A stretch of 64,000 bases of DNA from Streptococcus cuniculi (lineage in GTDB: Bacteria; Bacillota; Bacilli; Lactobacillales; Streptococcaceae): assembly GCF_001921845.1 (NCBI RefSeq), contig NZ_MSJM01000006.1, positions 62,001 through 126,000 on the forward strand, read 5' to 3'. The notes beneath the pieces were generated by a model, which made no database searches, was not told where the DNA came from, and was given only the letters and a program-made list of their open reading frames with translations. Below, in pieces: positions 29,730 through 37,219 of the stretch. How positions within the stretch are numbered: position 1 is the stretch's first letter; each line of letters starts with the position of its first letter. The position numbers and the translations under genes were made by a program.

Positions 29730-30932
29730 ATGAAAGCAGAGTTGATTGCAGTTGGAACGGAGATTCTGACGGGGCAAATCGTCAACACCAATGCTCAATT
29801 TTTATCAGAAAAATTCGCCGAGTTAGGCATCGATGTCTTTTTTCATACCGCAGTTGGTGACAACGAAAAGCGTCTCTTGTCTGTCCTAGATATTGCGAGT
29901 AAGCGCAGTGATTTGATCGTTCTTTGCGGAGGGCTAGGGCCGACCGAAGATGACCTGACCAAGCAAACATTAGCTAAGTTTCTAGGTAAAAATTTGGTCT
30001 TTGATTCCACCGCTTTGGCCAAGTTAGACCGCTTTTTTGCCAGTAGAAAAGGACGCGTGCGTACTCCCAATAACGAGCGCCAAGCGCAGCTGGTCGAAGG
30101 AAGTAGGGCACTTCAAAATCCAGCAGGTTTAGCAGTTGGAGCTTTGATAGAAGAAAATCAAGTGACCTACGTCGTGCTACCTGGCCCACCCAGCGAGTTG
30201 AAAGCCATGTTTACAGAAAGTTTACAGCCCTTATTGCTTCATTCAAACCAAAAGTTGTACTCGCGTGTGCTACGCTTCTTTGGGATTGGCGAAAGTCAGT
30301 TGGTGACGATTTTGGCGGATGTGATTGAAAATCAATCGGATCCAACTCTGGCACCCTATGCCAAGACAGGTGAAGTCACCTTGCGCTTGTCTACAAAGGC
30401 AGAAGATGAAGAAACAGCCAAACAGAAACTCGATTGCTTAGAGCAAGAAATCCTAGCCCGAGACCATCTTGCTACCTGTCTCTATGGCTATGGAGATGAC
30501 AATAGCCTTTCTAAGATTGTGGCCCGTGAACTAGAAGAGCAAGGTCTTCGTTTTGCCATGGTGGAAAACCTAACCGCTGGCTTACTCCAAGCAGACCTGA
30601 CACTTTCTTTACAGAATCGTCAACTCTTTAAGGGAGGTCTAGTAGTGAGTGATGAAAGGGTGGATGTTCAGAAGGCTCAAGAATTGGCAGCCTTTATCTG
30701 TGAAGATTCCAAGGCAGATGTGGGACTTGCTTTGCTAGGAGAACTAAAGCCAGAATCACAGGCAGATAATGTGATGGCGACCTACTACATCGCTGTATCG
30801 GTACATGGCCAGCTAACTGTCACCGAGGTAGACTTAGGTGGCTATACGGAGCAACACATGCGCCATATTGCATGTTTACATGCCCTGAATACCATGCGTA
30901 ACATTTTGTTAAACCATAAAAATTTGCTATAA
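29730..30932 (+). CDS. cinA: Competence-induced protein CinA (C-terminal domain divergent)
   Basis: A 400-residue protein. The N-terminal MoCF/COG1058 domain is well kept ([47 protein letters not shown]). The C-terminal NMN-deamidase-like domain is degenerate: the usual AES(L/C)TAG motif reads VENLTAG, and the normal TGxAGP loop reads LLGELKP. Loss of the motif Ser suggests this half is inactive. It is placed behind a com-box and 34 bases before recA. In pneumococcus CinA helps bring RecA to the membrane during competence. Confidence 0.9.
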   Translation: MKAELIAVGTEILTGQIVNTNAQFLSEKFAELGIDVFFHTAVGDNEKRLLSVLDIASKRSDLIVLCGGLGPTEDDLTKQTLAKFLGKNLVFDSTALAKLDRFFASRKGRVRTPNNERQAQLVEGSRALQNPAGLAVGALIEENQVTYVVLPGPPSELKAMFTESLQPLLLHSNQKLYSRVLRFFGIGESQLVTILADVIENQSDPTLAPYAKTGEVTLRLSTKAEDEETAKQKLDCLEQEILARDHLATCLYGYGDDNSLSKIVARELEEQGLRFAMVENLTAGLLQADLTLSLQNRQLFKGGLVVSDERVDVQKAQELAAFICEDSKADVGLALLGELKPESQADNVMATYYIAVSVHGQLTVTEVDLGGYTEQHMRHIACLHALNTMRNILLNHKNLL

Positions 30933-30966
30933 TGAACAAATAACGACAACTAGAGGAGAAGGAAAA

Positions 30967-32112
30967 TTGGCAAAGAAACCAAGTAAAAAATTAGAAGATA
31001 TTACCAAAAAATTTGGTGATGAACGTAAGAAAGCCTTAGATGACGCTCTAAAAACGATTGAAAAAGATTTTGGTAAAGGTGCGATTATGCGCCTCGGAGA
31101 GCGGGCAGAACAAAAAGTACAAGTCATGAGTTCAGGAAGTTTATCCATCGATATTGCCTTGGGTGCTGGTGGTTATCCAAAGGGACGGATTATCGAAATC
31201 TACGGTCCTGAAAGTTCAGGTAAGACGACAGTGGCTCTTCATGCAGTTGCCCAAGCACAAAAAGAAGGTGGTATTGCAGCCTTTATCGATGCGGAGCATG
31301 CACTTGACCCGGCCTATGCCCAAGCGCTTGGTGTGAATATTGACGAGTTGCTCTTATCTCAACCAGACTCTGGTGAGCAAGGACTTGAAATTGCTGGTAA
31401 GTTGATTGATTCAGGTGCCGTTGACCTCGTGGTTGTTGACTCGGTTGCAGCCCTTGTACCTCGTGCGGAGATTGATGGTGAGATTGGGGATAGCCACGTT
31501 GGTTTGCAGGCGCGTATGATGAGCCAAGCTATGCGTAAGTTGTCCGCTTCAATTAACAAGACCAAAACGATTGCGATTTTCATCAACCAATTGCGTGAAA
31601 AAGTTGGTGTGATGTTTGGAAATCCTGAGACAACGCCTGGTGGACGTGCGCTGAAATTCTATGCATCTGTCCGTATGGATGTTCGTGGAAATACTCAAAT
31701 TAAGGGTAGTGGTGATCAAAAAGATACCAATGTCGGAAAAGAGACCAAGGTTAAAATCGTTAAAAACAAGGTCGCTCCTCCTTTCAAGGAAGCAGTTGTC
31801 GAAATCATGTATGGTCATGGAATTTCACAAACGGGTGAATTGATTGAGATCGGTAGCAATCTTGGCATCATTAAAAAAGCCGGTGCTTGGTATTCCTACA
31901 ACGATGAGAAAATCGGCCAAGGTTCAGAAAACGCTAAGAAATACTTGGAAGAGAATCCAGAAGTATTTGCCGAAATCGATCGCAAGATCCGCGTTCACTA
32001 TGGCTTGATTGAAGATACAGAGTCTGCAGCAGTTGCTGAAAAGACAGAAGTTCCAGCAGACATTCAAGATGTTGTTCTTGATTTGGACGGCGGGATTGAG
32101 TTAGAAGATTAA
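30967..32112 (+). CDS. recA: Recombinase RecA
   Basis: A 381-residue strand-exchange ATPase. Walker A is GPESSGKTT (about 78), Walker B region [14 protein letters not shown], and the DNA-binding loop [24 protein letters not shown] is intact; the tail is acidic. The start is TTG 30967 (product begins [11 protein letters not shown]), eight bases after GAGGAGAAGG, an unusual start for so important a gene. It lies in the cinA transcript unit and so is likely raised in competence. Confidence 0.97.
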   Translation: MAKKPSKKLEDITKKFGDERKKALDDALKTIEKDFGKGAIMRLGERAEQKVQVMSSGSLSIDIALGAGGYPKGRIIEIYGPESSGKTTVALHAVAQAQKEGGIAAFIDAEHALDPAYAQALGVNIDELLLSQPDSGEQGLEIAGKLIDSGAVDLVVVDSVAALVPRAEIDGEIGDSHVGLQARMMSQAMRKLSASINKTKTIAIFINQLREKVGVMFGNPETTPGGRALKFYASVRMDVRGNTQIKGSGDQKDTNVGKETKVKIVKNKVAPPFKEAVVEIMYGHGISQTGELIEIGSNLGIIKKAGAWYSYNDEKIGQGSENAKKYLEENPEVFAEIDRKIRVHYGLIEDTESAAVAEKTEVPADIQDVVLDLDGGIELED

Positions 32113-32127
32113 AAGCATAAAGAGAAA

Positions 32128-32155
32128 GAGGTGGAGATTTGTTCTCGCCTTTTTT
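32128..32155 (+). terminator. Terminator after recA
   Basis: AGG-TG-GAGA pairs with TCTC-G-CCT around loop TTTGT, followed by seven T. It ends the cinA-recA unit; dinF and lytA, which follow recA in pneumococcus, are absent. Confidence 0.7.
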
Positions 32156-32174
32156 GTATAAAAACACCCCGTTT

Positions 32175-32182
32175 TACGAATA
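32175..32182 (+). promoter_or_regulatory. Second com-box, upstream of spx
   Basis: GTTTTACGAATATTTTT contains the complete TACGAATA with a T-rich flank, 20 bases after the recA terminator. The only gene it can serve is spx, 120 bases downstream, which also has its own TATAAT-type promoter (about 32254). No ORF lies in between. Confidence 0.55.
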
Positions 32183-32303
32183 TTTTTATCAAATTTTACA
32201 AAATAATGAGGTAAAAAGTGAAAAATAGGTCTTTAGACTGAAGCCTTTCTATGGTATAATGGAGTATAATGTGTTTAAGAAAATGTAGCAAAGGAGAGAC
32301 TAC

Positions 32304-32702
32304 ATGATTAAAATTTATACAGTTTCCAGCTGTACAAGTTGTAAAAAAGCGAAAAACTGGCTCAATGCTCACCAGTTATCATACAACGAGCATAATTTAG
32401 GAAAAGAAGCTATCAGCAAAGAAGAGATTTTAAATATTCTGACGAAGACTGAAAACGGGATTGCAAGTATTGTATCCTCTAAAAATCGCTATGCTAAAAA
32501 TCTCGACTGCGATATTGAGGATTTGAGTGTCAATGAAGTGATTGAATTGATTACGGAAAATCCACGTATTTTAAAAAGCCCCATCCTAATCGATGAGAAA
32601 CGCCTCCAGGTAGGCTATAAAGAAGACGACATCCGTGCTTTTCTACCCCGTTCTGTACGCAATGTAGAGAATGCGCAAGCTCGTCTGCGTGCAGCTCTAT
32701 AA
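32304..32702 (+). CDS. spx: Spx-type transcriptional regulator (ArsC-like)
   Basis: A 132-residue thioredoxin-fold protein with the redox switch CTSC (CxxC, Cys10/Cys13) in IYTVSSCTSCKKAK, and the family blocks ENPRILKSPILIDEKRLQVGY and EDDIRAFLPR. Spx binds the RNA polymerase alpha subunit and adjusts stress responses. Streptococci have two Spx proteins; which one this is cannot be settled here. AAAGGAG precedes the ATG. Confidence 0.88.
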   Translation: MIKIYTVSSCTSCKKAKNWLNAHQLSYNEHNLGKEAISKEEILNILTKTENGIASIVSSKNRYAKNLDCDIEDLSVNEVIELITENPRILKSPILIDEKRLQVGYKEDDIRAFLPRSVRNVENAQARLRAAL

Positions 32703-32880
32703 GGTACACACTAGAGAGAAAAGTTTGATTTTTTGGTCAAACTTTTTTTGTCGCAGATAATGGAATTTGTTGCGGATAACATCGAGCCTGCAAAAGCCGG
32801 TAATATAAGGTCGAATCATTGATAGTATAGACTAAATATGGTATAATAAAGGTAATAGAATAAGGAAAGAAGGTGTAAGT

Positions 32881-33147
32881 ATGGGATTCACAGAAGAAAC
32901 TGTTCGTTTTCGTTTGGATGATGTCAATAAACAAGAAATTAGCGAAACCTTGACAAATGTCTACCGTTCTCTCGATGAGAAAGGTTACAATCCAATTAAC
33001 CAAATTGTAGGCTATGTATTGAGTGGAGATCCAGCTTATATCCCTCGTTACAATGATGCGCGGAACCGGATTCGTAAGTATGAACGCGATGAAATCGTAG
33101 AAGAATTGGTCCGTTTTTATTTGAAGGGAAATGGGATTGACCTCTGA
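32881..33147 (+). CDS. ireB: IreB family regulatory phosphoprotein
   Basis: An 88-residue DUF965 protein ([41 protein letters not shown]). In enterococci IreB is a substrate of the IreK Ser/Thr kinase and controls cephalosporin tolerance. It overlaps the ruvX start by one base and forms the conserved ireB-ruvX-DUF1292 operon. Confidence 0.92.
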   Translation: MGFTEETVRFRLDDVNKQEISETLTNVYRSLDEKGYNPINQIVGYVLSGDPAYIPRYNDARNRIRKYERDEIVEELVRFYLKGNGIDL

Positions 33148-33566
33148 TGAGAATAATGGGATTAGATGTAGGTTCCAAAACGGTTGGAGTAGCGATTTCG
33201 GATCCTCTTGGTTTTACAGCGCAAGGATTGGAAATTATTCCGATTGACGAGGAGAAGGGCGAATTTGGATTTGAACGCTTGACAGAGCTGGTCCAAGAAT
33301 ATAAGGTGGACACATTCGTTGTCGGTCTACCGAAAAATATGAACAATACCAGCGGGCCACGCGTTGAGGCTAGTCAAGCCTATGGTGACCGTTTGGTAGA
33401 ACGATACGGTTTGCCAGTCAAGTATCAGGATGAACGGCTGACAACGGTCGCCGCAGAGCGCATGTTAATTGAGCAGGCAGATATCAGTCGCGGCAAACGC
33501 AAGAAAGTGATTGATAAGTTAGCTGCACAACTCATTTTACAAAATTATTTAGATAGAACATTTTAA
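33147..33566 (+). CDS. ruvX: Holliday junction resolvase-like protein RuvX (YqgF)
   Basis: A 139-residue RNase H-fold protein: [17 protein letters not shown] carries the first catalytic Asp, [11 protein letters not shown] follows, and [10 protein letters not shown] and [13 protein letters not shown] supply the remaining acidic residues. The family is implicated in rRNA 5' end processing. The start ATG overlaps the stop of ireB (TGATGA). Confidence 0.93.
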   Translation: MRIMGLDVGSKTVGVAISDPLGFTAQGLEIIPIDEEKGEFGFERLTELVQEYKVDTFVVGLPKNMNNTSGPRVEASQAYGDRLVERYGLPVKYQDERLTTVAAERMLIEQADISRGKRKKVIDKLAAQLILQNYLDRTF

Positions 33567-33576
33567 GGAGTAACAC

Positions 33577-33894
33577 ATGGCACACAACCACGAACATGAT
33601 CATGATCATAACCACGATGAACGCGAGTTTATCACCCTAGTAGACGATAATGGAAATGAGACCTTGTTTGAAATTCTTTTGACCATTGACGGACAAGAAG
33701 AGTTTGGTAAAAATTACGTTCTCTTGATTCCTGCCAGCGCAGAAGAAGATGAAAACGGTGAGGTAGAAATCCAAGCCTACTCATACATTGAAAACGAAAA
33801 CGGCACCGAAGGTGACCTCCAACCAATCCCAGAAGACGCAACTGCTGAGTGGGATATGATTGAAGAAGTCTTCAACAGCTTTATGGAGGAGTAA
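33577..33894 (+). CDS. DUF1292 family protein
   Basis: A 105-residue, very acidic protein with an N-terminal His/Asp-rich run ([13 protein letters not shown]), which could bind metal, followed by the DUF1292 core ([20 protein letters not shown] … YVLLIPA). Function unknown. AAGGAG precedes the ATG. Its stop codon overlaps the operon terminator. Confidence 0.88.
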   Translation: MAHNHEHDHDHNHDEREFITLVDDNGNETLFEILLTIDGQEEFGKNYVLLIPASAEEDENGEVEIQAYSYIENENGTEGDLQPIPEDATAEWDMIEEVFNSFMEE

Positions 33895-33915
33895 AAACGT
33901 CCGGGGGACGTTTTT
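33893..33915 (+). terminator. Terminator of ireB-ruvX-DUF1292
   Basis: AAAAACGTC pairs with GACGTTTTT across CGGGG. Its 3' arm and T-run are also the opening bases of the first unit of the tandem array that follows. Confidence 0.75.
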
Positions 33916-34345
33916 AGCCTCGCTCTAAGAAACTAGAAATAGCGAGTATTCCAGTGGATGTTTTTAGCCCTGTCCCCAGAAATTCGAAAGGACAGGTTAA
34001 CCATAGTGGACGTTTTTAGCCTCGCTCTAAGAAACTAGAAAGAGCGAGTATTCCAGTGGATGTTTTTAGCCCTGTCCCCAGAAATTCGAAAGGACAGGTA
34101 AACCAGAGGGGACGTTTTTAGCCTCGCTCCTAGAAATTCGAAAGAGCGAGTATTCCGGTGGACGTTTTTAGCCTCGCTCCAAGAAATTCGAAAGAGTGAG
34201 TATTCCAGTGGATGTTTTTAGCCCTGTCCCCAGAAATTCGAAAGGACAGGTAAACCAGAGGGGACGTTTTTAGCCTCGCTCCAAGAAACTAGAAAGAGCG
34301 AGTATTCCGGTGGATGTTTTTAGCTCTGCTCTAGAAAAATCTGCT
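33906..34345. repeat. Tandem array of 50/52-bp hairpin units (8 full plus 1 partial)
   Basis: Units begin at 33910, 33960, 34012, 34062, 34114, 34164, 34214, 34266 and 34316 (counted from GTTTTTAGC). Type A units are 50 bp with stem CTCGCTC/GAGCGAG (order positions 1,3,5,6,8); type B are 52 bp with stem CCTGTCC/GGACAGG (2,4,7); the ninth is partial. Both types share GTGGAyGTTTTTAGC before the stem and an AGAAA(CTAG or TTCG)AAA loop. Stops occur in every frame on both strands, so it is non-coding. The 599-bp gap between DUF1292 and comR holds only this array and a terminator. Confidence 0.9.
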
Positions 34346-34362
34346 TGATGAATAGCAACCCA

Positions 34363-34397
34363 TATCTGCGATTGGATATTCCAATCGTAGATTTTTT
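34363..34397 (+). terminator. Strong terminator after the hairpin array
   Basis: ATCTGCGATTGG pairs with CCAATCGTAGAT (one mismatch) across ATATT, followed by seven T. An outer CAACC/GGTTG pair frames it. There is no annotated gene directly upstream, so it would end an RNA that reads through, or starts in, the array. Confidence 0.8.
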
Positions 34398-34434
34398 TGT
34401 CCCAAGGTTGCCTGTTACCAGTCGGAGATGAAAA

Positions 34435-34463
34435 TTGTCATGCTTTATTATTTTTGGTATAAT
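34435..34463 (+). promoter_or_regulatory. comR promoter
   Basis: TTGTCA 34435-34440, 17-bp spacer, TATAAT 34458-34463: a strong constitutive-looking promoter 31 bases before the comR ATG. Confidence 0.75.
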
Positions 34464-34493
34464 ATATAGATATTTCTAGGAGTGTGATGAAGT

Positions 34494-35423
34494 ATGAAGA
34501 AGGAAGGATTTGGAGAGAAAGTTCGGAGATTGAGAGAGGAACGTGGCTGGACCAGAGAGCAGTTTTGCGATGACGAGCGGGAGTTGACCGTACGCCAGTT
34601 GACACGGATTGAACATGGGATATCGAAGCCCACTTTGACTAAAATATTTTTTATTGCGCATCGATTGGGTTTATCTTTGTTTGAGCTGATGCCTGATTAT
34701 ATTGATTTGCCAGATCAGTACGTGAAGCTCAAATACGATATTTTACGTACTCCTACATATAATCGGGCAGATTTAATTGACAAGCGAAATGGCAAGCTGA
34801 AACAAATTTATGACCGATTTTATGACCAATTACCAGATATAGAACGGGTTGCCATTGATGCCTTGCAGTCAACCATTGATGTATTAGAGACCAAGTCAGA
34901 CATATTCGGCAGGGAGATTGTCAAGAAACATATCCCGCGGATTGAACGTAAACGAAAATATGATGTGAATGATTTATTGGTTATCCATCTTTTTATGGAG
35001 CATGCCTATCTGTCCAATCTGAGGAAGAAGTCTGATAGCAGGAAGATGTTTTTAAAGCTGGTGGCAGAGTTGCCCAAACAAGTCATGCTGATGGAGCCAG
35101 AGGATCTCTTTGTCCTTAGAAATGTCATGTTTGCAACGATTCGTGTGCTGGGAGCCAAGGAAATCTGTGACCCTATTCCAGCCTTGTTTCAGGGGCTTGA
35201 TCAGATTATGCAGATTACACAAGATTTTCAAAAATATCCGATTTTTAGTATGCTTCGTTGGAAATATGAACTCTTGGTTCACCGCGATGTCAACCGAGCC
35301 TCTAGCTACTGTAAAGAAGCGATGGTATTTGCTAAATTGATGGGAAATCTACACTTGATGGAGCAACTGCATGCACAGTGGCGACGCGATACCAGTGAAT
35401 TTATGACATTTTTGTCCTGTTGA
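34494..35423 (+). CDS. comR: ComR-type (Rgg family) pheromone receptor and activator
   Basis: A 309-residue cytosolic regulator. The N-terminal XRE helix-turn-helix contains LTVRQLTRIEHGISKPTLTK (about 30-50), a segment close to ComR of salivarius- and mutans-type streptococci as I recall it; the following LPDQYVKLKYDIL, PTYNRADLIDKR and RKRKYDVNDLLVIHLF blocks also match. The C-terminal TPR-like helices would bind the re-imported XIP peptide. AGGAG precedes ATG 34494. The stop lies inside a ComR-box-like palindrome, and a tiny Trp-Trp peptide gene follows directly, as in comR-comS loci. Confidence 0.85.
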   Translation: MKKEGFGEKVRRLREERGWTREQFCDDERELTVRQLTRIEHGISKPTLTKIFFIAHRLGLSLFELMPDYIDLPDQYVKLKYDILRTPTYNRADLIDKRNGKLKQIYDRFYDQLPDIERVAIDALQSTIDVLETKSDIFGREIVKKHIPRIERKRKYDVNDLLVIHLFMEHAYLSNLRKKSDSRKMFLKLVAELPKQVMLMEPEDLFVLRNVMFATIRVLGAKEICDPIPALFQGLDQIMQITQDFQKYPIFSMLRWKYELLVHRDVNRASSYCKEAMVFAKLMGNLHLMEQLHAQWRRDTSEFMTFLSC

Positions 35424-35446
35424 TTCTTTTGATGGTCTATTATACT
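35405..35446 (+). promoter_or_regulatory. ComR-box and comS promoter
   Basis: GACA-TTTT-TGTC-C-TGTT at 35405-35421 matches 17 bases of the published palindrome AACANGACANNNNTGTCNTGTT; the left outer arm is degenerate. It overlaps the -35 position, leaving a poor -35 (TGTTGA) and a -10 TATACT at 35441-35446, the layout of an activator-dependent promoter. A second inverted repeat, TTTGATGGTCT/AGATCATCAAA (35428-35438/35448-35458), spans the -10. Confidence 0.75.
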
Positions 35447-35477
35447 AAGATCATCAAAGGAAAAGGAGGTAAGAATC

Positions 35478-35534
35478 TTGAAGACAGTTCATTATAGTGT
35501 CGCAGTCGATTGGTCTGATTGGTGGGTGAAATAA
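35478..35534 (+). CDS. comS: ComS/XIP-like pheromone precursor, 18 codons
   Basis: TTG-started ORF with a strong RBS (AAAGGAGGT, eight bases upstream). The product is MKTVHYSVAVDWSDWWVK if TTG is read as Met. The C-terminal DWSDWWVK contains the Trp-Trp pair found in the XIP peptides of mutans-, pyogenic- and bovis-type streptococci, for example a DWW core. It lies 54 bases after comR, behind a ComR-box promoter, and its stop codon is inside an intrinsic terminator. At 18 residues it is shorter than most ComS proteins and lacks a hydrophobic leader; the exact mature peptide is unknown. Confidence 0.75.
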   Translation: MKTVHYSVAVDWSDWWVK

Positions 35535-35550
35535 CCCGCCATTCTTTTTT
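35521..35550 (+). terminator. comS terminator
   Basis: GGTGGGT (35521-35527) pairs with ACCCGCC (35534-35540), then ATTCTTTTTT. It overlaps the last codons of the peptide gene, making a very compact transcript. Confidence 0.85.
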
Positions 35551-35574
35551 GATTTTTTAGGTTAAAGTTGATAC

Positions 35575-35681
35575 TATAGTCAAATGAATGGACTTTCAGA
35601 CAAGGAACTTAAGACGCAGACAGTACTGAAGTACGGCAAGTCGAAAGTGACGATGTATCAAAGTTCATTCAAAAGACTATA
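35575..35681. mobile_element. RUP-like 107-bp MITE, intact copy
   Basis: Terminal inverted repeats TATAGTCAAATGAATG…ACTTT and AAAGTTCATTCAAAAGACTATA bound a 107-bp element flanked by TA, the pattern of MITEs moved by IS630/Tc1 transposases such as pneumococcal RUP. A second copy, interrupted by a BOX element, lies at 59602-59812. It sits between comS and folC, ending 26 bases before the folC start. Confidence 0.8.
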
Positions 35682-35707
35682 TAGAGAAAGCGTTGATGGA
35701 GGTAAAG

Positions 35708-36958
35708 ATGACGAGACTAGAGAAATGGTTACAAACTAAGCAGGGAAAAGTTTACCGCTATAAGATGGAGAAAGTCCAATATGCTCTTGATTTGCTGGGT
35801 CATCCCGAGAAAGGCTTGCCCGTCGTTCATGTGGCAGGTACCAATGGAAAAGGCTCCACCATAGCCTTTTTAAACAGTTTGTTGCTCGCTCAAGGCTTTC
35901 GGGTTGGAACATTTGTTTCTCCACATATGGTCACGATTTATGACCGGATTTGTATCAACGGTCGGCCGATTCCAGAAGCCCTCTTCCAGAAATTGGCGGA
36001 GCAGATTTTTGCTTTGGAACAAGAGGTGGAGCGGGTCTATGAACCCTTTCGCTATTTTGAAGTGATGACCCTCATCATGCTTCTTTATTTTAAGGACCAG
36101 GGGTTGGACTTTGCTTTGGTTGAAGTTGGAATCGGTGGATTGCTGGATACGACCAATGTAGTGGAGCCCTTAGCGACCTTGATTACCTCTATTGGTTTGG
36201 ATCATCAGGACTTGCTCGGTCATCGTTTAGAAGCGATTGCGGAGCAAAAAGCAGGTATTATAAAGCCAGGCGTTCCTGTACTCATTGGCCCATTGCCATC
36301 TTCTGCGGTAGAGATTTGCCGTAGGCAGGCTAGGCTACAAGAAGCGCCAATCTACTGTGAGGGGGTGGATTTTTCCCTCCAGAATGGCCTCTTTACCAAT
36401 GCGACACAAAGGCTTGAGAGACTAAGGCTAGGCTTGGTTGGGCAGCATCAGGAAGAAAATGCAGCTCTTGCTTTACAGGCCTTTTTTCTCCTGATGGAAC
36501 AGCGAAACGTTTCAATCGACATGGAGATGGTGCGTCGGGCACTAGAGACAACGACGTGGGCAGGGCGTTTAGAAAAAGTGGGACAGCAGGGACAAATCTA
36601 TTTGGATGGAGCCCATAATCTTCCTGCCATTGAACGATTGGTAGCATTTATCCAGTCTCTTTCAGCGGAACGAGTAACGATTCTTTTTTCAGCTTTGAAA
36701 CGAAAAGATTTTCGAGAAATGTTGGAGTATCTCGAAAAAAATGTGCCACAGGCTAGATTGGTACTAACAGGCTTTGCCTATGACGGTGGTATCAATGAGA
36801 TGGATTGTCCCGAAGAACTGCATTACGAGGCAGATTATAGGCAATTTATCAAAGAATGGGAAGAAACTGCTTCATCAGACGAGGTACTGTTTATTACAGG
36901 GTCGCTCTATTTTATTTCAGAGGTTCGGCGTCAGTGGAAAGACGTTTTCGCCAGTTAG
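35708..36958 (+). CDS. folC: Folylpolyglutamate synthase / dihydrofolate synthase
   Basis: A 416-residue Mur-ligase-fold enzyme adding glutamate to folates. The P-loop is VAGTNGKGSTIAF (about 44-56); other marks are FVSPHMVTIYDRICING, a VEVGIGGLLDTTNV block and LDGAHNLPAI near 300. I chose ATG 35708, four bases after GGAGGT; starts at 35693/35696 would place the RBS inside the gene. The RUP-like element lies immediately upstream and may carry its promoter. Confidence 0.9.
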   Translation: MTRLEKWLQTKQGKVYRYKMEKVQYALDLLGHPEKGLPVVHVAGTNGKGSTIAFLNSLLLAQGFRVGTFVSPHMVTIYDRICINGRPIPEALFQKLAEQIFALEQEVERVYEPFRYFEVMTLIMLLYFKDQGLDFALVEVGIGGLLDTTNVVEPLATLITSIGLDHQDLLGHRLEAIAEQKAGIIKPGVPVLIGPLPSSAVEICRRQARLQEAPIYCEGVDFSLQNGLFTNATQRLERLRLGLVGQHQEENAALALQAFFLLMEQRNVSIDMEMVRRALETTTWAGRLEKVGQQGQIYLDGAHNLPAIERLVAFIQSLSAERVTILFSALKRKDFREMLEYLEKNVPQARLVLTGFAYDGGINEMDCPEELHYEADYRQFIKEWEETASSDEVLFITGSLYFISEVRRQWKDVFAS

Positions 36959-37039
36959 AAAAAGTGGGTACTGTTGTTAGGATAACCACACACATTTAAA
37001 GGACTGGAAAGTGTTTGGCTTCGCATGAGAGAATTCTTT

Positions 37040-37047
37040 TACGAATA
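37040..37047 (+). promoter_or_regulatory. Third com-box, in front of a 37-codon ORF
   Basis: TTCTTTTACGAATAG contains TACGAATA with a T-rich flank. The ATG of the small ORF is only seven bases after the box, so a normally spaced transcript would begin at or next to the start codon. Confidence 0.75.
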
Positions 37048-37054
37048 GATAGGT

Positions 37055-37168
37055 ATGACAGATCAAGAAATAGCTATCTTTTTAGAGGAGTTCCAACGGC
37101 AAGCCTATCATCGTTTTCGGGAATTAGAGCAGTATGCTCGAATCGTAAACCAGCGAAATAAGAAATGA
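37055..37168 (+). CDS. Small competence-associated protein (Ccs4-like position), 37 aa
   Basis: ORF starting MTDQEIAIFLEEFQRQAYHR, a charged and probably helical 37-residue peptide ending RIVNQRNKK, without signal or membrane segment. There is no clear RBS and an in-frame stop at 37046-37048, so ATG 37055 is the only likely start. It lies between folC and the region before nrdD, where pneumococcus (from memory) carries the competence-induced gene ccs4. The com-box directly upstream is the main support. Function unknown. Confidence 0.65.
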   Translation: MTDQEIAIFLEEFQRQAYHRFRELEQYARIVNQRNKK

Positions 37169-37219
37169 CAGACGGTATACTTTTTGTTATAATAAAATGA
37201 ATTGTGTAAGGAGAATCCA

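Noticed and set aside
33906-34345. Tandem array as a CRISPR locus
   Set aside because: Units are nearly identical throughout with no unique spacers, and no cas gene is in the window.
35428-35458. Inverted repeat after comR as its terminator
   Set aside because: No T-run follows, and the repeat spans the comS -10; a control site is more likely.
35478-35534. The 18-codon ORF as random sequence
   Set aside because: Strong RBS, ComR-box promoter, Trp-Trp ending and an overlapping terminator right after comR make chance unlikely, so it was kept as comS.
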